Below, in pieces: positions 27,612-35,822 of a DNA stretch of 64,000 nt. Location of the stretch: contig NZ_PQGA01000002.1 of assembly GCF_002917095.1 (NCBI RefSeq), forward strand, positions 434,001-498,000. The letters are read 5' to 3'. The DNA comes from Paraburkholderia eburnea (GTDB lineage Bacteria; Pseudomonadota; Gammaproteobacteria; Burkholderiales; Burkholderiaceae). Each line of letters opens with the position of its first letter. The stretch's first letter is position 1. The notes below the pieces were generated by a model. It was not told the DNA's origin and searched no databases. It saw only the letters and a list, made by a program, of their open reading frames with translations. The position numbers and the translations under genes are program-made.

Positions 27612-28493
27612 ATGCTGACACCCCGCGCGTTCCGGCCCTTCAAGTTACTCGCGTTGTTCCTGACGCCGCTTTTCGCGCTGCTCCTCGCCGCGCCCGCGTG
27701 GTCTTTCCAGACGCGCATCGTCTCGATCCCGAGCGCGGCCATGCATCGCGCGTTCGACGCAACCGTCGTGCTCCCCGACGACTACGCGCGCGGCAGCGGC
27801 GCGGCCCGCTATCCGGTGATCTACGCGCTGCACGGCTCGGGCGGCAACTATGCCGACTGGACTTCGAACACGCAGATCGGCAAGCTCGCGGATCGCTATC
27901 ACGTGATACTCGTGATGCCCGACGGCGGCCACGAAAGCTGGTATATCGACAGCCCGTTCGATACGGCGAGCCGCTACGAAACCTATGTGGGCACGGAAGT
28001 CGTGTCGTATATCGACGCGCATTTCCGCACGCTCGCCACGCGTCAGACGCGGGCGATCACGGGGCTGAGCATGGGGGGCTTCGGCGCGCTGCGCATCGCG
28101 CTTGATCATCCCGAGGCATTTGGCGCGGCGGGCAGCATCAGCGGCGCCGTCGATCCGCGCAACTGCGAAGACGAGCCCGGCATCGACCGCATATTCGGCA
28201 ATCCCGCGAGCCATGCGGATTTCTGGACCCGCAACGCTATTGTCGAAGGTGCCGACAGCTTCGAGCGGGCGAAGATCGCGCTCACGATCGACTGCGGGGT
28301 AAGCGACTCGTTCGTGCAATCGAATCGCACGCTGCACGAAAAACTCATTGCGCTGGGCGTGCCGCACGATTATGCGGAGCGGCCCGGCGGACATACGTGG
28401 TCGTACTGGTCGAACGCCATCCGTTATCAGGTTTTGTTCTTTGCCACTTCGTTCCAGCGCAACGGCTGGCATCCGGCGACCCATCAGGCGTGA
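27612..28493 (+). CDS. Secreted esterase, esterase D/FrmB-like (PF00756)
   Basis: 293 residues with a signal peptide (cleavage near APAWS-FQ). The alpha/beta-hydrolase core shows ALHGSGGNYADW, the nucleophile elbow GLSMGG (Ser153) and a C-terminal histidine in RPGGHTWSYW. The family covers S-formylglutathione hydrolases, antigen-85 and carbohydrate esterases. The signal peptide points to an extracytoplasmic carboxylesterase or acyltransferase rather than FrmB. It stands alone between gaps, with a strong terminator after it. Confidence 0.88.
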   Translation: MLTPRAFRPFKLLALFLTPLFALLLAAPAWSFQTRIVSIPSAAMHRAFDATVVLPDDYARGSGAARYPVIYALHGSGGNYADWTSNTQIGKLADRYHVILVMPDGGHESWYIDSPFDTASRYETYVGTEVVSYIDAHFRTLATRQTRAITGLSMGGFGALRIALDHPEAFGAAGSISGAVDPRNCEDEPGIDRIFGNPASHADFWTRNAIVEGADSFERAKIALTIDCGVSDSFVQSNRTLHEKLIALGVPHDYAERPGGHTWSYWSNAIRYQVLFFATSFQRNGWHPATHQA

Positions 28494-28550
28494 TTGGTAC
28501 GTTTCTGACATGCTTCGCATGACTGACTAATATCGCCGAAATATTTGTTC

Positions 28551-28576
28551 AGGCCCGCGCAATGCGGGCCTTTTTT
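28551..28576 (+). terminator. Terminator of the esterase gene
   Basis: AGGCCCGC / GCGGGCC stem with a 5-nt loop and six Ts, 58 bp after the esterase stop. Confidence 0.9.
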
Positions 28577-28722
28577 CTGCTCGCTTCCCTTCGCATACCG
28601 TTCTCTCCCTGCGCGGGCAATTCGTCTGTGGCACATCGATTGCGCTTTCGATGGCGTGCGCGTGGTACGCCATCAGGCGCTGTCGCAGGTCGACAAACGG
28701 ATCGTTTCGAAGGATAGCAATC

Positions 28723-28914
28723 ATGAACCCGACGACAAAGGCAGTGACGGTGGGTATCGCAATGGCGCTATCGGGCGCCACTTTTGCCGCGCCTTTCAAA
28801 CCCAGGCATCGCACTTGCGCAGGGAGCGGAACATGCCTCAATGCGCGCCGGCGGTCGAGTGACCGCGCGATGACCGCACCAATGCACCGAATGGAGGACA
28901 GCAATGACGGGTGA
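28723..28914 (+). CDS. Small secreted protein, unknown function
   Basis: 63 codons starting at an ATG preceded by GAAGGATAGCAATC. The first ~24 residues look like a signal peptide (KAVTVGIAMALSGATFA-A). The rest is basic, with two cysteines (RTCAGSGTC) that could form a disulfide. Its last 11 bases overlap the start of the DJ-1/PfpI gene, whose SD lies inside it. Short and unrecognised, so it could be spurious, but the SD and signal peptide argue for a real gene. Confidence 0.5.
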   Translation: MNPTTKAVTVGIAMALSGATFAAPFKPRHRTCAGSGTCLNARRRSSDRAMTAPMHRMEDSNDG

Positions 28915-29485
28915 ACTTAAACACTGCAAGGTAGCCATCCTGGCTGTAGACGGCTTCGAGGAGGCCGAGCTTATCGAGCCGCAACGCACGCTCAAGGAAG
29001 CGGGCGCGGGCGTCGACGTGGTCTCGCTCGAACCGGGCGAAATTCAGGGTTTTCGTCACATCGACAAGGCGAGCCGTGTGAAGGTGGACCGTACCTTCGC
29101 AGACGCCCATGCGGAGGATTACGACGCGGTCGTTCTGCCGGGCGGCGTCGTCAACAGCGACGCGATCCGGATGATTCCGCAGGCGCAGGCCTTCGTGAAG
29201 GCTATCCACGCAGCGCACAAGCCGGTTGCGGTGATCTGCCATGGCGGTTGGCTGCTCGTGTCGGCGGGGATCGTGAAGGGGCACACCATGACGAGCTGGC
29301 CATCGTTGCAGGACGACATCCGCAACGCGGGTGGCACGTGGGTTGACCAGCGCGTGGTGCGCGACGGCAATTTCGTGTCGAGCCGCAAGCCCGACGATCT
29401 GCCCGCGTTCAATGCCGAGTTGATCGCTTGCCTGAAAACTGCGTACAGCAGCGCGGGGTATCAAGCTCCGACGCTCAATCGATAA
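28904..29485 (+). CDS. DJ-1/PfpI family protein
   Basis: 193 residues. It has the early glutamate in DGFEEAELIEP, YDAVVLPGGVVNSDAIR, and the nucleophile elbow AVICHGGW with Cys112-His113, the PfpI/YhbO-like arrangement. Members act as glyoxalase-like or deglycase-type stress proteins or as proteases. The start ATG follows GGAGGACAGCA. It leads a small rightward operon of proteins that look stress-related. Confidence 0.9.
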   Translation: MTGELKHCKVAILAVDGFEEAELIEPQRTLKEAGAGVDVVSLEPGEIQGFRHIDKASRVKVDRTFADAHAEDYDAVVLPGGVVNSDAIRMIPQAQAFVKAIHAAHKPVAVICHGGWLLVSAGIVKGHTMTSWPSLQDDIRNAGGTWVDQRVVRDGNFVSSRKPDDLPAFNAELIACLKTAYSSAGYQAPTLNR

Positions 29486-29495
29486 GGACACCGAT

Positions 29496-29813
29496 ATGAA
29501 TATCCACTACCGGAACGATCCGCCGCAGTTCGACGGAGCGAATCTGCAAATGCACTTCGTCGCCGAGGTGGACGGCGAACCGCTCGATTGCGCCATCACG
29601 GCGGAGGCGCTGGAAGATCACTTCGGTGCGCCTTCGGCGCTCGAAGGGCCATTGCGGGAGGCATTCGAGCGCGGACAGAAGCGCATCCACACGGTCTGCA
29701 CGCGCGCCATCGAGCAGAGCGGCGGTGCGGTGGTGCTGCATAGCGGCCGCTTCCGCGCGCCCGATCTGGCTGATTTGCCTGACGTGACCGGCGGCAATGA
29801 CGCCCTGCATTGA
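29496..29813 (+). CDS. DUF1488 family protein
   Basis: 105 residues matching the DUF1488 pattern: a short beta-rich N-terminus (VEVDGEPLDCAITAEALEDHFG), an REAFERGQKRIHTVCTRAIE helix, and a GAVVLHSGRFR strand. Function is unknown. It follows the DJ-1 gene by 10 bp in the same operon. SD AAGGACACCGAT precedes the ATG. Confidence 0.8.
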   Translation: MNIHYRNDPPQFDGANLQMHFVAEVDGEPLDCAITAEALEDHFGAPSALEGPLREAFERGQKRIHTVCTRAIEQSGGAVVLHSGRFRAPDLADLPDVTGGNDALH

Positions 29814-29843
29814 GCCATCGGAGAGGGCATCGAGGAGGTCATC

Positions 29844-30422
29844 ATGTCTTTGATCGTAGCGAGCCGCTTCACGACGTTCAACGACGCCGAAGCGGCAATG
29901 GATCAACTGCATACCAACGGATTCGTCGACGAGGACGTGTCGCTGTTCTACGTCAACCCGGGCGGCCAGCACGCGCGCTTTCCGGTCGGCGGCGACCGCT
30001 TCACCGATCCGCAATCGCGTTGGGCTTCGCTTGGCGCAGGAGCGGGGGCAGCGGCGGGCGCCCTTGTGGGCGTGATGCTCGCCATCGTGCTCTCGCTCCT
30101 CTTTTTACGTTCGCTGCTCGTGCTGGCGGTTGCCGCTGGCGTCGGCGCCTACGTGGGCACGCTCGCGGGCGCGTTGTGGCAAACGCGCGGCGGTGGTCGC
30201 GGCCGGCGGCCCGATATCGGCCATGATGCCGACGGCACGCCTGCCGCGCGCGAATCGGGTGTGCTGGTGGCCGTGCATGTGAGCGCTGCAACACAGCAGC
30301 AGGCTGCGCATGTACTGGGCGCGGCGGGCGGCCAGGAGATCGAGCGCGCCAATGGGCGCTGGCAGGACGGACACTGGTCCGACTTCGATCCGACCCATAC
30401 GGTCGAGCCGTTGCAGCGCTGA
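29844..30422 (+). CDS. Glycine-zipper membrane protein, possibly stress-related
   Basis: 192 residues. The N-terminal ~55 residues resemble the general-stress YflT/SPOR-like half (IVASRFTTFNDAEAAMDQLHTNGFVDEDVSLFYV). A glycine/alanine-rich helix-hairpin (about residues 60-110) with a long hydrophobic segment follows, then a soluble C-terminus with GVLVAVHVSAATQQQAAHVLGAAG, a second copy of the same small alpha/beta unit. It appears membrane-anchored. Its function is unknown; the operon context suggests a stress response. SD GGAGG is 9 bp upstream. Confidence 0.75.
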   Translation: MSLIVASRFTTFNDAEAAMDQLHTNGFVDEDVSLFYVNPGGQHARFPVGGDRFTDPQSRWASLGAGAGAAAGALVGVMLAIVLSLLFLRSLLVLAVAAGVGAYVGTLAGALWQTRGGGRGRRPDIGHDADGTPAARESGVLVAVHVSAATQQQAAHVLGAAGGQEIERANGRWQDGHWSDFDPTHTVEPLQR

Positions 30423-30541
30423 ATGGCTGATCGGGCGAATTCGCCCACAGGCGCAAGCGAGCACCAACAAGCTGTTTTTACCTGCCGCGTTCGCGCGGCA
30501 TCTGACCTAAACCCGGAGTGAACCGGAGACTGGAGGACGTC

Positions 30542-30706
30542 ATGCTTCAATACGCAGTCATTTTCTTCATCATCGCTATCATCGCTGCCGTGTTTGGTTT
30601 TGGCGGCATCGCAGCGGGCGCGGCATCGATTGCCAAGATCCTGTTCTTCATTTTTCTCGTGGTGTTTCTCGTCACGTTGCTGCTGGGCGTGGTCCGGCGA
30701 GGTTAA
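30542..30706 (+). CDS. DUF1328/YtjA-like small membrane protein
   Basis: 54 residues, almost wholly hydrophobic, with two helices and the [23 protein letters not shown] core typical of DUF1328 (UPF0391). The SD GGAGGACGTC precedes the ATG; eight upstream in-frame codons are not part of the family. It ends the stress operon and is followed by a strong terminator. Function unknown; members are often sigma-S or envelope-stress induced. Confidence 0.85.
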   Translation: MLQYAVIFFIIAIIAAVFGFGGIAAGAASIAKILFFIFLVVFLVTLLLGVVRRG

Positions 30707-30734
30707 TGCATCGGTATCGCGTGACCAGTCTCAC

Positions 30735-30780
30735 GACGAAAAAACGGCCCGTGCTGTCATGCGCGGGCCGTTTTTTTCGT
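30735..30780. terminator. Bidirectional terminator
   Basis: ACGGCCCG / CGGGCCGT stem extended by a long A run and T run on either side. It serves the DUF1328 gene on the plus strand and the convergent SDR gene on the minus strand. Confidence 0.88.
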
Positions 30781-30807
30781 GGAAGTAATAAGGATGACGA
30801 ATGTTAT

Positions 30808-31602
30808 TCAGGCGATCGTATCCACCACGCCACCATCCACGCGCAGCGCCGCACCCGTGGTCGCCGAAGCCTGCGTGGAGCATACATACACCACCATGTT
30901 CGCCACTTCCTCGACGCTCGCCGCGCGCTGGATGATCGACGACGAGCGGTGTTCGCGCACGAAGGCCGCCGCGACTTCCTCGGCGCTCTTGCCGGTCCTC
31001 GCGACCTCGTCCTTGAGCATTGCCTCCACGCCGTCCGAAAGCGTCGGGCCCGGCAGCACCGAATTCACCGTCACGCCGGTCCCGGCCAGCCGCTTGGCTA
31101 GGCCGCGCGCCACCGCGAGTTGCGCGGTCTTGGTCATGCCGTAGTGAATCATGTCGGCCGGAATATTGAGCGCCGATTCCGACGAAATGAACACGATGCG
31201 GCCCCAGCCCTGTTTTGCCATCGCGTCCGCGTAGGCACGCGAAAGCCGCACGCCCGACATCACGTTGGTTTCGAAGAAGCGCAGCCACTCGCTGTCGGGA
31301 ATCTCGAAGAAGTCCTGCTGCTTGAACACGCCGAGATTGTTCACGAGGATGTCCACCTTCGGATACGCCTTCACGAGCGCGGCGCAGCCGGCCTCGTTCG
31401 ACAGGTCGCCGACGAAACCTTCCACCTGCGCGCCCGGCACGCTCGCGCGCACCGCGGCTTCGGCGTCGCGCACATTGGCTTCGTGGCGGCTGCTCACGAT
31501 CACGCTCGCGCCGGTGCCCGCAAGCCCCTTGGCGATGGCCAGACCGATGCCCGCGGCCGATCCGGTGACGAGCGCGAGTTTTCCTGACAAGTCGATTTTC
31601 AT
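30808..31602 (-). CDS. SDR family oxidoreductase
   Basis: 264 residues: TGSAAGIGLAIAKGLAG, NNLGVFKQQDF, FISSESALNIPADMIHYGMTKTAQ with Ser, Tyr and Lys, and a GAALRVDGGVVDTIA tail. The QQDFFEIPDSEW pattern matches a common proteobacterial group of unknown substrate. The start ATG follows GGAGCCAGC. It is divergent from an MFS gene across 134 bp that holds two copies of a TetR operator-like sequence. Confidence 0.88.
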   Translation of the reverse strand: MKIDLSGKLALVTGSAAGIGLAIAKGLAGTGASVIVSSRHEANVRDAEAAVRASVPGAQVEGFVGDLSNEAGCAALVKAYPKVDILVNNLGVFKQQDFFEIPDSEWLRFFETNVMSGVRLSRAYADAMAKQGWGRIVFISSESALNIPADMIHYGMTKTAQLAVARGLAKRLAGTGVTVNSVLPGPTLSDGVEAMLKDEVARTGKSAEEVAAAFVREHRSSSIIQRAASVEEVANMVVYVCSTQASATTGAALRVDGGVVDTIA

Positions 31603-31676
31603 GCTGGCTCCAGTCTCATAAAGAACGGGCAGTGTACTGCGCGTGCAGTAACGCTGCGCTCAAGGCTTGCGTTTTG

Positions 31677-31694
31677 TGTCAAACGATATAGAAT
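31677..31694. promoter_or_regulatory. TetR operator-like site 1 in the SDR/MFS divergon
   Basis: TGTCAAACGATATAGAAT. It resembles site 2 nearby and the site before the TetR gene at 35782, sharing the TCAA-CGATATA core. Confidence 0.5.
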
Positions 31695-31705
31695 GCGCCG
31701 TATTG

Positions 31706-31723
31706 TATCAATCGATATAGAAA
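31706..31723. promoter_or_regulatory. TetR operator-like site 2 in the SDR/MFS divergon
   Basis: TATCAATCGATATAGAAA, 14 bp before the MFS start codon. The 13-base core ATCAATCGATATA is identical to the sequence upstream of the TetR gene at 35782-35799. It has TATC-N4-GATA symmetry. Confidence 0.6.
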
Positions 31724-31736
31724 AGGGAAAGCAAAC

Positions 31737-32963
31737 ATGTCCGCGACTCCTTCCACTGTTGGCTTGCGCGCGCCAGACCGGCTTGACGCGCAAGCGCTCT
31801 TCGCGACGCTCGCTGGTCTGTGCGGCAGCTTCGTCGCCATCGGACTTGCGCGCTTCGCGTACACGCCGCTGATTCCACCGCTGATCCAGGCGCACTGGTT
31901 CACGGCTTCGCAGGCCGTCACGCTGGGCGCGGCCAATTTCGCGGGTTATCTCCTCGGCGCACTGCTCGGGCGTCCGATCGCGCATGCGCTCGGCAATCGT
32001 CTCGCCTTGCGCGGACTCATGGCGACGGCCACGCTGGCGTTCTTCGCCTGTGCGTTTCCGTTGTCGGTCGCATGGTTCTTCGCGTGGCGGCTGGCTTCCG
32101 GCGTGGCCGGCGGTGCGATCATGGTGCTCGTGGCCACGTCGATCCTGCCGCACGTGCCGCCCGCGCGGCGCGGCTTCGTAAGCGGCATGATCTTTCTGGG
32201 GCTTGGGCTGGGCATTGCCGCTTCGGGCACCGCGATTCCCTGGTTGCTTCACCATGGTCTGCGCGCGACGTGGATGGGCCTGGGCGCGATTGCGTCGGTG
32301 CTCACGCTGGTTAGCTGGTTCGGCTGGCCGCGCGGCGATGCGCCGGCGGTGGCGCCCGCGCCCGGAAGCGCGCAGCACGCTGGAATCCAAACCACGGGCG
32401 CGCTGCGCGTGCACTATGCACAATACGCGGCCAATGCGCTCGGTCTCGTGCCGGTGATGGTGCTGCTCGTCGATTATGTGGCGCGAGGACTCGGGCAGGG
32501 CGCGGCGAACGGCGCGCATATCTGGGTGCTGTACGGGATCGCAGCGATTGCCGGGCCGATCGTGTGCGGTCAGGTGGCGGATCGAATCGGCTTTCGTCTG
32601 ACATGGCGTTTTGCCCTTCTGGGCCAGGCCGCCGCCGTGGCATTGCTTGCAATTTCGAGCCACACGGCGGCGCTATTGACGGCGACTGTGATATTGGGCG
32701 CCTTCACGCCTGGCGTCGTTCCGCTCGCGCTTGGCCGTATCCACGAACTGATTCCGCACGATCATCTGCAGCAGCGCGCCGCGTGGAGTCGCGCAACCAC
32801 CGCGTTCGCACTGTTTCAGGCGCTGGGCGGCTACGGTTATTCGTATCTGTTTTCGCACACGCACGAAAACTATGCGTTGATCTTCACATGCGGCGCCGTT
32901 GCACTGACGTTGGCATTCGTTGTGGACCTGTTCACGAGCCGAGGCCCCAACGCCGCCAGGTAA
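31737..32963 (+). CDS. YbfB/YjiJ family MFS transporter
   Basis: 408 residues, 12 helices. YbfB/YjiJ marks are GLARFAYTPLIPPLI in helix 1, ANFAGYLLGALLGRP in helix 2 and GGYGYSYLF in helix 10. Substrates of this family are unknown; efflux of small toxic compounds is the usual guess. SD GGGAAAG precedes the ATG. With the divergent SDR and the TetR-like sites it forms a likely detoxification pair. Confidence 0.87.
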   Translation: MSATPSTVGLRAPDRLDAQALFATLAGLCGSFVAIGLARFAYTPLIPPLIQAHWFTASQAVTLGAANFAGYLLGALLGRPIAHALGNRLALRGLMATATLAFFACAFPLSVAWFFAWRLASGVAGGAIMVLVATSILPHVPPARRGFVSGMIFLGLGLGIAASGTAIPWLLHHGLRATWMGLGAIASVLTLVSWFGWPRGDAPAVAPAPGSAQHAGIQTTGALRVHYAQYAANALGLVPVMVLLVDYVARGLGQGAANGAHIWVLYGIAAIAGPIVCGQVADRIGFRLTWRFALLGQAAAVALLAISSHTAALLTATVILGAFTPGVVPLALGRIHELIPHDHLQQRAAWSRATTAFALFQALGGYGYSYLFSHTHENYALIFTCGAVALTLAFVVDLFTSRGPNAAR

Positions 32964-32988
32964 TTCGTATCGCTAATCGAATGATCGC

Positions 32989-33022
32989 AAACGCCCGCGT
33001 GCCACTCGCACGCGGGCGTTTT
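32989..33022 (+). terminator. Terminator of the YbfB-like gene
   Basis: About 14-bp stem (AAACGCCCGCGTGC region with GCACGCGGGCGTTTT), 5-nt loop, 26 bp after the stop codon. Confidence 0.9.
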
Positions 33023-33135
33023 CATTTCCACCGGCGAACGTGCGCCGCATCGATTGATCCGATGAAATCAATCCGGGACCGCCATCGATCATGGCGATTC
33101 CGGTCAACAGAGTGTTTCACTAAGTCGCATTGTAT

Positions 33136-33170
33136 CGCATAACTACGACTCATAGAATCGTAGTTATGCG
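33136..33170. promoter_or_regulatory. Perfect palindrome, candidate Rrf2 operator (site 1)
   Basis: Perfect 13-bp inverted repeat CGCATAACTACGA / TCGTAGTTATGCG with a 9-nt centre, 79 bp before the flavoprotein start. A 31-base segment here (33137-33167) matches the Rrf2 gene's own upstream sequence at 24 positions. Confidence 0.65.
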
Positions 33171-33249
33171 TTGCGACGGCGCGGCGCGTTTTCCAGATGC
33201 AGTGGTTCGACAGGGTTCGGACTCACGCAACGATCTACAGGAGTTGAAA

Positions 33250-34455
33250 ATGTCGAAGCGAATTCTGATTGTCGGGGCCGGTTTTGCCGGTATGTGGAGC
33301 GCGCTGAGCGCGGCGCGTCTGATCGACGAAGCCGGTCGCGCCGATGTCGAAGTCACGCTGATCGCGCCGGACCCGCATCTGCACGTGCGCCCGCGTCTGT
33401 ACGAGGAAGGCCCGGAAAATATGAAGGCGCCGCTCACGGAAATCTTCGACACCGTGGGCGTGAAATTCGTGCAAGGCACTGTCGGGCAGATCCATACCGA
33501 TCGCCGCGAAGTCACGGGGCGGGATGCGCAAGGACGCGCGTTCACCATGGCCTATGACCGTCTGGTGCTGGCCACGGGCAGCAAACTGTTCCGCCCGGAG
33601 ATTGCGGGCCTTGCCGAGCACGCATTCAGCGTCGACCAGATCGACGAAGCGGCGGCGCTCGAAACGCACATCCGTAGCCTGGCGCAGCAGCCCGATACGC
33701 CTGCGCGCAACACCGTCGTGGTGGCGGGCGGCGGATTCACGGGCATCGAAACGGCCGCTGAAATGCCAGCGCGTTTGCGCGCCGCGCTCGGCGAAGATAC
33801 ACAGGTGCGCGTGGTGGTGGTGGAACGCAACGAAGCGATCGGCCCCGATCTCGGGCCGGGTCCGCGTCCCGTGATCGAGACGGCGTTGCGCGATCTGGGC
33901 GTGACCTGGCTTCTGGGCCAGGGCGTTACGGCTGTCGACGCGAATGGCGTGACGACCGCCGACGGCACGCGTATCGAATCGAAGACGGTGATCTGGACGG
34001 CAGGCGTGCGGGCCAGCGCGCTGACCGCGCAGATTCCCGCGCAACGCGATGCGGTGGGCCGCCTCTACGTGGACAGCAATCTTGCCGTTGAAGCCGTGCC
34101 CGGCGTCTACGCGACGGGCGACGTTGCCAGCGCGGCCACTGACGACGAAGGCAACCGCACGCTGATGTCGTGCCAGCACGCGATGAATCTGGGCCGCTCG
34201 GCGGGGCACAATGCGGCCGCCGATCTGCTCGGTCTGGAAACGATTGCCTACAGCCAGCCGAAATACGTGACCTGTCTCGATCTCGGCCCGTGGGGCGCGG
34301 TTTACACGGAAGGCTGGGAGCGTGAAGTGAAGATGAGCGGCCAGGAAGCGAAGCAACTCAAGCAGCGCATCAACACCGAATGGATCTATCCGCCGCGCGC
34401 GGATCGTGACGAGGTGCTGGCGGCTGCCGATCCGCGCCGGATCGTGGTTGCTTGA
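33250..34455 (+). CDS. NDH-2-like FAD-dependent pyridine nucleotide oxidoreductase
   Basis: 401 residues. Two dinucleotide folds are visible: ILIVGAGFAGMWSALSA at the N-terminus (FAD) and VVVAGGGFTGIETAAE in the middle (NAD(P)H). The C-terminal FAD contact is VYATGDVASAA. The protein resembles type II NADH dehydrogenases/rubredoxin-type reductases and lacks a CxxC redox pair. It may reduce quinone or act in nitrosative or oxidative defence. The start ATG follows ACAGGAGTTGAAA. The shared operator places it under the convergent Rrf2 regulator. Confidence 0.88.
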   Translation: MSKRILIVGAGFAGMWSALSAARLIDEAGRADVEVTLIAPDPHLHVRPRLYEEGPENMKAPLTEIFDTVGVKFVQGTVGQIHTDRREVTGRDAQGRAFTMAYDRLVLATGSKLFRPEIAGLAEHAFSVDQIDEAAALETHIRSLAQQPDTPARNTVVVAGGGFTGIETAAEMPARLRAALGEDTQVRVVVVERNEAIGPDLGPGPRPVIETALRDLGVTWLLGQGVTAVDANGVTTADGTRIESKTVIWTAGVRASALTAQIPAQRDAVGRLYVDSNLAVEAVPGVYATGDVASAATDDEGNRTLMSCQHAMNLGRSAGHNAAADLLGLETIAYSQPKYVTCLDLGPWGAVYTEGWEREVKMSGQEAKQLKQRINTEWIYPPRADRDEVLAAADPRRIVVA

Positions 34456-34476
34456 GTTAATTGAGGTCGCAACGTG

Positions 34477-34507
34477 AAAACAGGCTCTGAAAAGAGCCTG
34501 TTTTTTT
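34477..34507. terminator. Bidirectional terminator
   Basis: AACAGGCTCT / AGAGCCTGTT stem, 4-nt loop, with A run before and T run after. It lies between the convergent flavoprotein and Rrf2 genes. Confidence 0.9.
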
Positions 34508-34530
34508 ATGCCCGCATTTTATGGCGGGTT

Positions 34531-35052
34531 TTAAGCCCGATCGCTGCGCCGGTTCGCGGCGCGCTCGCTGAACCACTGCACCACATGCTTGCCGTGAGTT
34601 GCCGGCGCCTTGGCGTTGGCGCGCGTGGCGAGGTCGGCGAGCGTGTGCTTTTTCAGCTCCTCGCGCATGCTGCGCTCGGCGCCTTGCATGACCGCGTGAA
34701 TCGAGCAGGTGCCGCGCGTGGCCCATGCGGGCGCGGTGTCGTCGAACAGCGCGCATTGAGCGCGGATTTCGCGGCAATCGAACAAGGCCTTTTCGCCGTC
34801 GATGGCTTCGACGACATCGTGCACCGTAATCGCTTGCGGTGCGCGCGCGAGCGTAAAGCCGCCGCGAATGCCTTCGGTGGCCGACACGAGACCGGCCTTC
34901 GCAAGGCGAGTGAAAAGCTTGGCGGCGTAATCGACGGAGACGCCCTGCATCTCGGCCAGATCGCGCACGCTCGCTTCGCGCACGCCTTCGGGGTCGGCCA
35001 GATAGAGCAGGCAGTGCAAACCGTACTCGACGCCGGTGCTGATGTAAGACAT
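34531..35052 (-). CDS. Rrf2 family transcriptional regulator
   Basis: 173 residues. The winged helix reads MSYISTGVEYGLHCLLYLAD, then SVRDLAEMQGVSVDYAAKLFTRLAKAGLV and GGFTLARAP. Three cysteines at about 93, 100 and 116 lie where Rrf2 proteins such as IscR, NsrR and RsrR bind an iron-sulfur cluster, so a redox- or NO-sensing role is likely. Its upstream sequence matches the palindrome before the convergent flavoprotein gene, pointing to a two-target local regulon. The operator ends 2 bp from the start codon, so autorepression may block translation-initiation or promoter access. Confidence 0.9.
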   Translation of the reverse strand: MSYISTGVEYGLHCLLYLADPEGVREASVRDLAEMQGVSVDYAAKLFTRLAKAGLVSATEGIRGGFTLARAPQAITVHDVVEAIDGEKALFDCREIRAQCALFDDTAPAWATRGTCSIHAVMQGAERSMREELKKHTLADLATRANAKAPATHGKHVVQWFSERAANRRSDRA

Positions 35053-35053
35053 G

Positions 35054-35084
35054 GCTATACCACGACTAATTGAATCGGAGTTAT
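35054..35084. promoter_or_regulatory. Candidate Rrf2 operator at its own gene (site 2)
   Basis: A 31-base segment that matches 33137-33167 at 24 positions, including ACGACT, GAATCG and AGTTAT blocks. It begins 2 bp upstream of the Rrf2 start codon. Confidence 0.6.
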
Positions 35085-35142
35085 AAGCGTATCACGCTTG
35101 CGTGCGTCGCGCAGGCTCAAGGGAGTCCCTCGATAAAAGGAC

Positions 35143-35748
35143 TCAATGCGCGGCGCGGCCCGGCAGCAGGCCCAGCAGCGTGAGCGCTGGAGCGACCGCG
35201 CCCGTGAGCCACTCGCGTTCGGGATGAATGCGGGCGATGACGCGCAGGCCCATGAGCACCGCGAGCAGATGTTGGGCCGCTTCCAGCGCGCCGACTGTCG
35301 TGGCGATTTCGCCGCTGCGCTGGCCGGCTTCGACACAGCGCAGGAAAAAGTCGCGGATCTGCGTGATTTCGACGGCGATGGCGCCGCGCAGTTCGTCGTC
35401 GTCGGGAGCGGCTTCCAGACCGGAATTCACCATCAGGCAGCCGCGTTTGTCCGGATCGTCAAGCGAGCGCTGCACGGTTTCGGCGAAGAACCCCGCGATG
35501 GCCGTGCCCGGCGTGGCGGCGGCTTCGTGCCGGGCGATACGCTCGCGCAGCGAATGCTCCAGATAGTGATCGAGCACGCGCAGGAACAGCGCGCGCTTGT
35601 CGCCGAAGGCGTTGTAGAGACTGGGCTGCGTGAGCCCGGTGGCCTTCACGAGATCGCGCGTCGAGGTGGCTTCGTAGCCGCGTGCCCAGAATGCGCCGCA
35701 CGCGGCGTCCAGTACGCGGGTTTCGTCGAATTCGCGGGGGCGGCCCAT
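35143..35748 (-). CDS. TetR family transcriptional regulator
   Basis: 201 residues: MGRPREFDETRVLDAACGAFWARGYEATSTRDLVKATGLTQPSLYNAFGDK is a typical TetR DNA-binding head (kept short here: GRPREFDE, TRDLVKATG, SLYNAFGDK), followed by a helical ligand domain. The upstream sequence carries ATCAATCGATATA, found also at the SDR/MFS divergon 4 kb away, so it probably represses itself and that divergon. No adjacent target is otherwise evident. Confidence 0.9.
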   Translation of the reverse strand: MGRPREFDETRVLDAACGAFWARGYEATSTRDLVKATGLTQPSLYNAFGDKRALFLRVLDHYLEHSLRERIARHEAAATPGTAIAGFFAETVQRSLDDPDKRGCLMVNSGLEAAPDDDELRGAIAVEITQIRDFFLRCVEAGQRSGEIATTVGALEAAQHLLAVLMGLRVIARIHPEREWLTGAVAPALTLLGLLPGRAAH

Positions 35749-35781
35749 GGCGGCTCCATCGGGTAGGGATACCGCATTTTA

Positions 35782-35799
35782 AATCAATCGATATAAAAT
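35782..35799. promoter_or_regulatory. Candidate TetR operator at its own gene
   Basis: AATCAATCGATATAAAAT, 34 bp upstream of the TetR start codon. It shares ATCAATCGATATA with site 2 at 31706-31723. Confidence 0.6.
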
Positions 35800-35822
35800 G
35801 TCCCGAAACCGATGGCGTTGGC

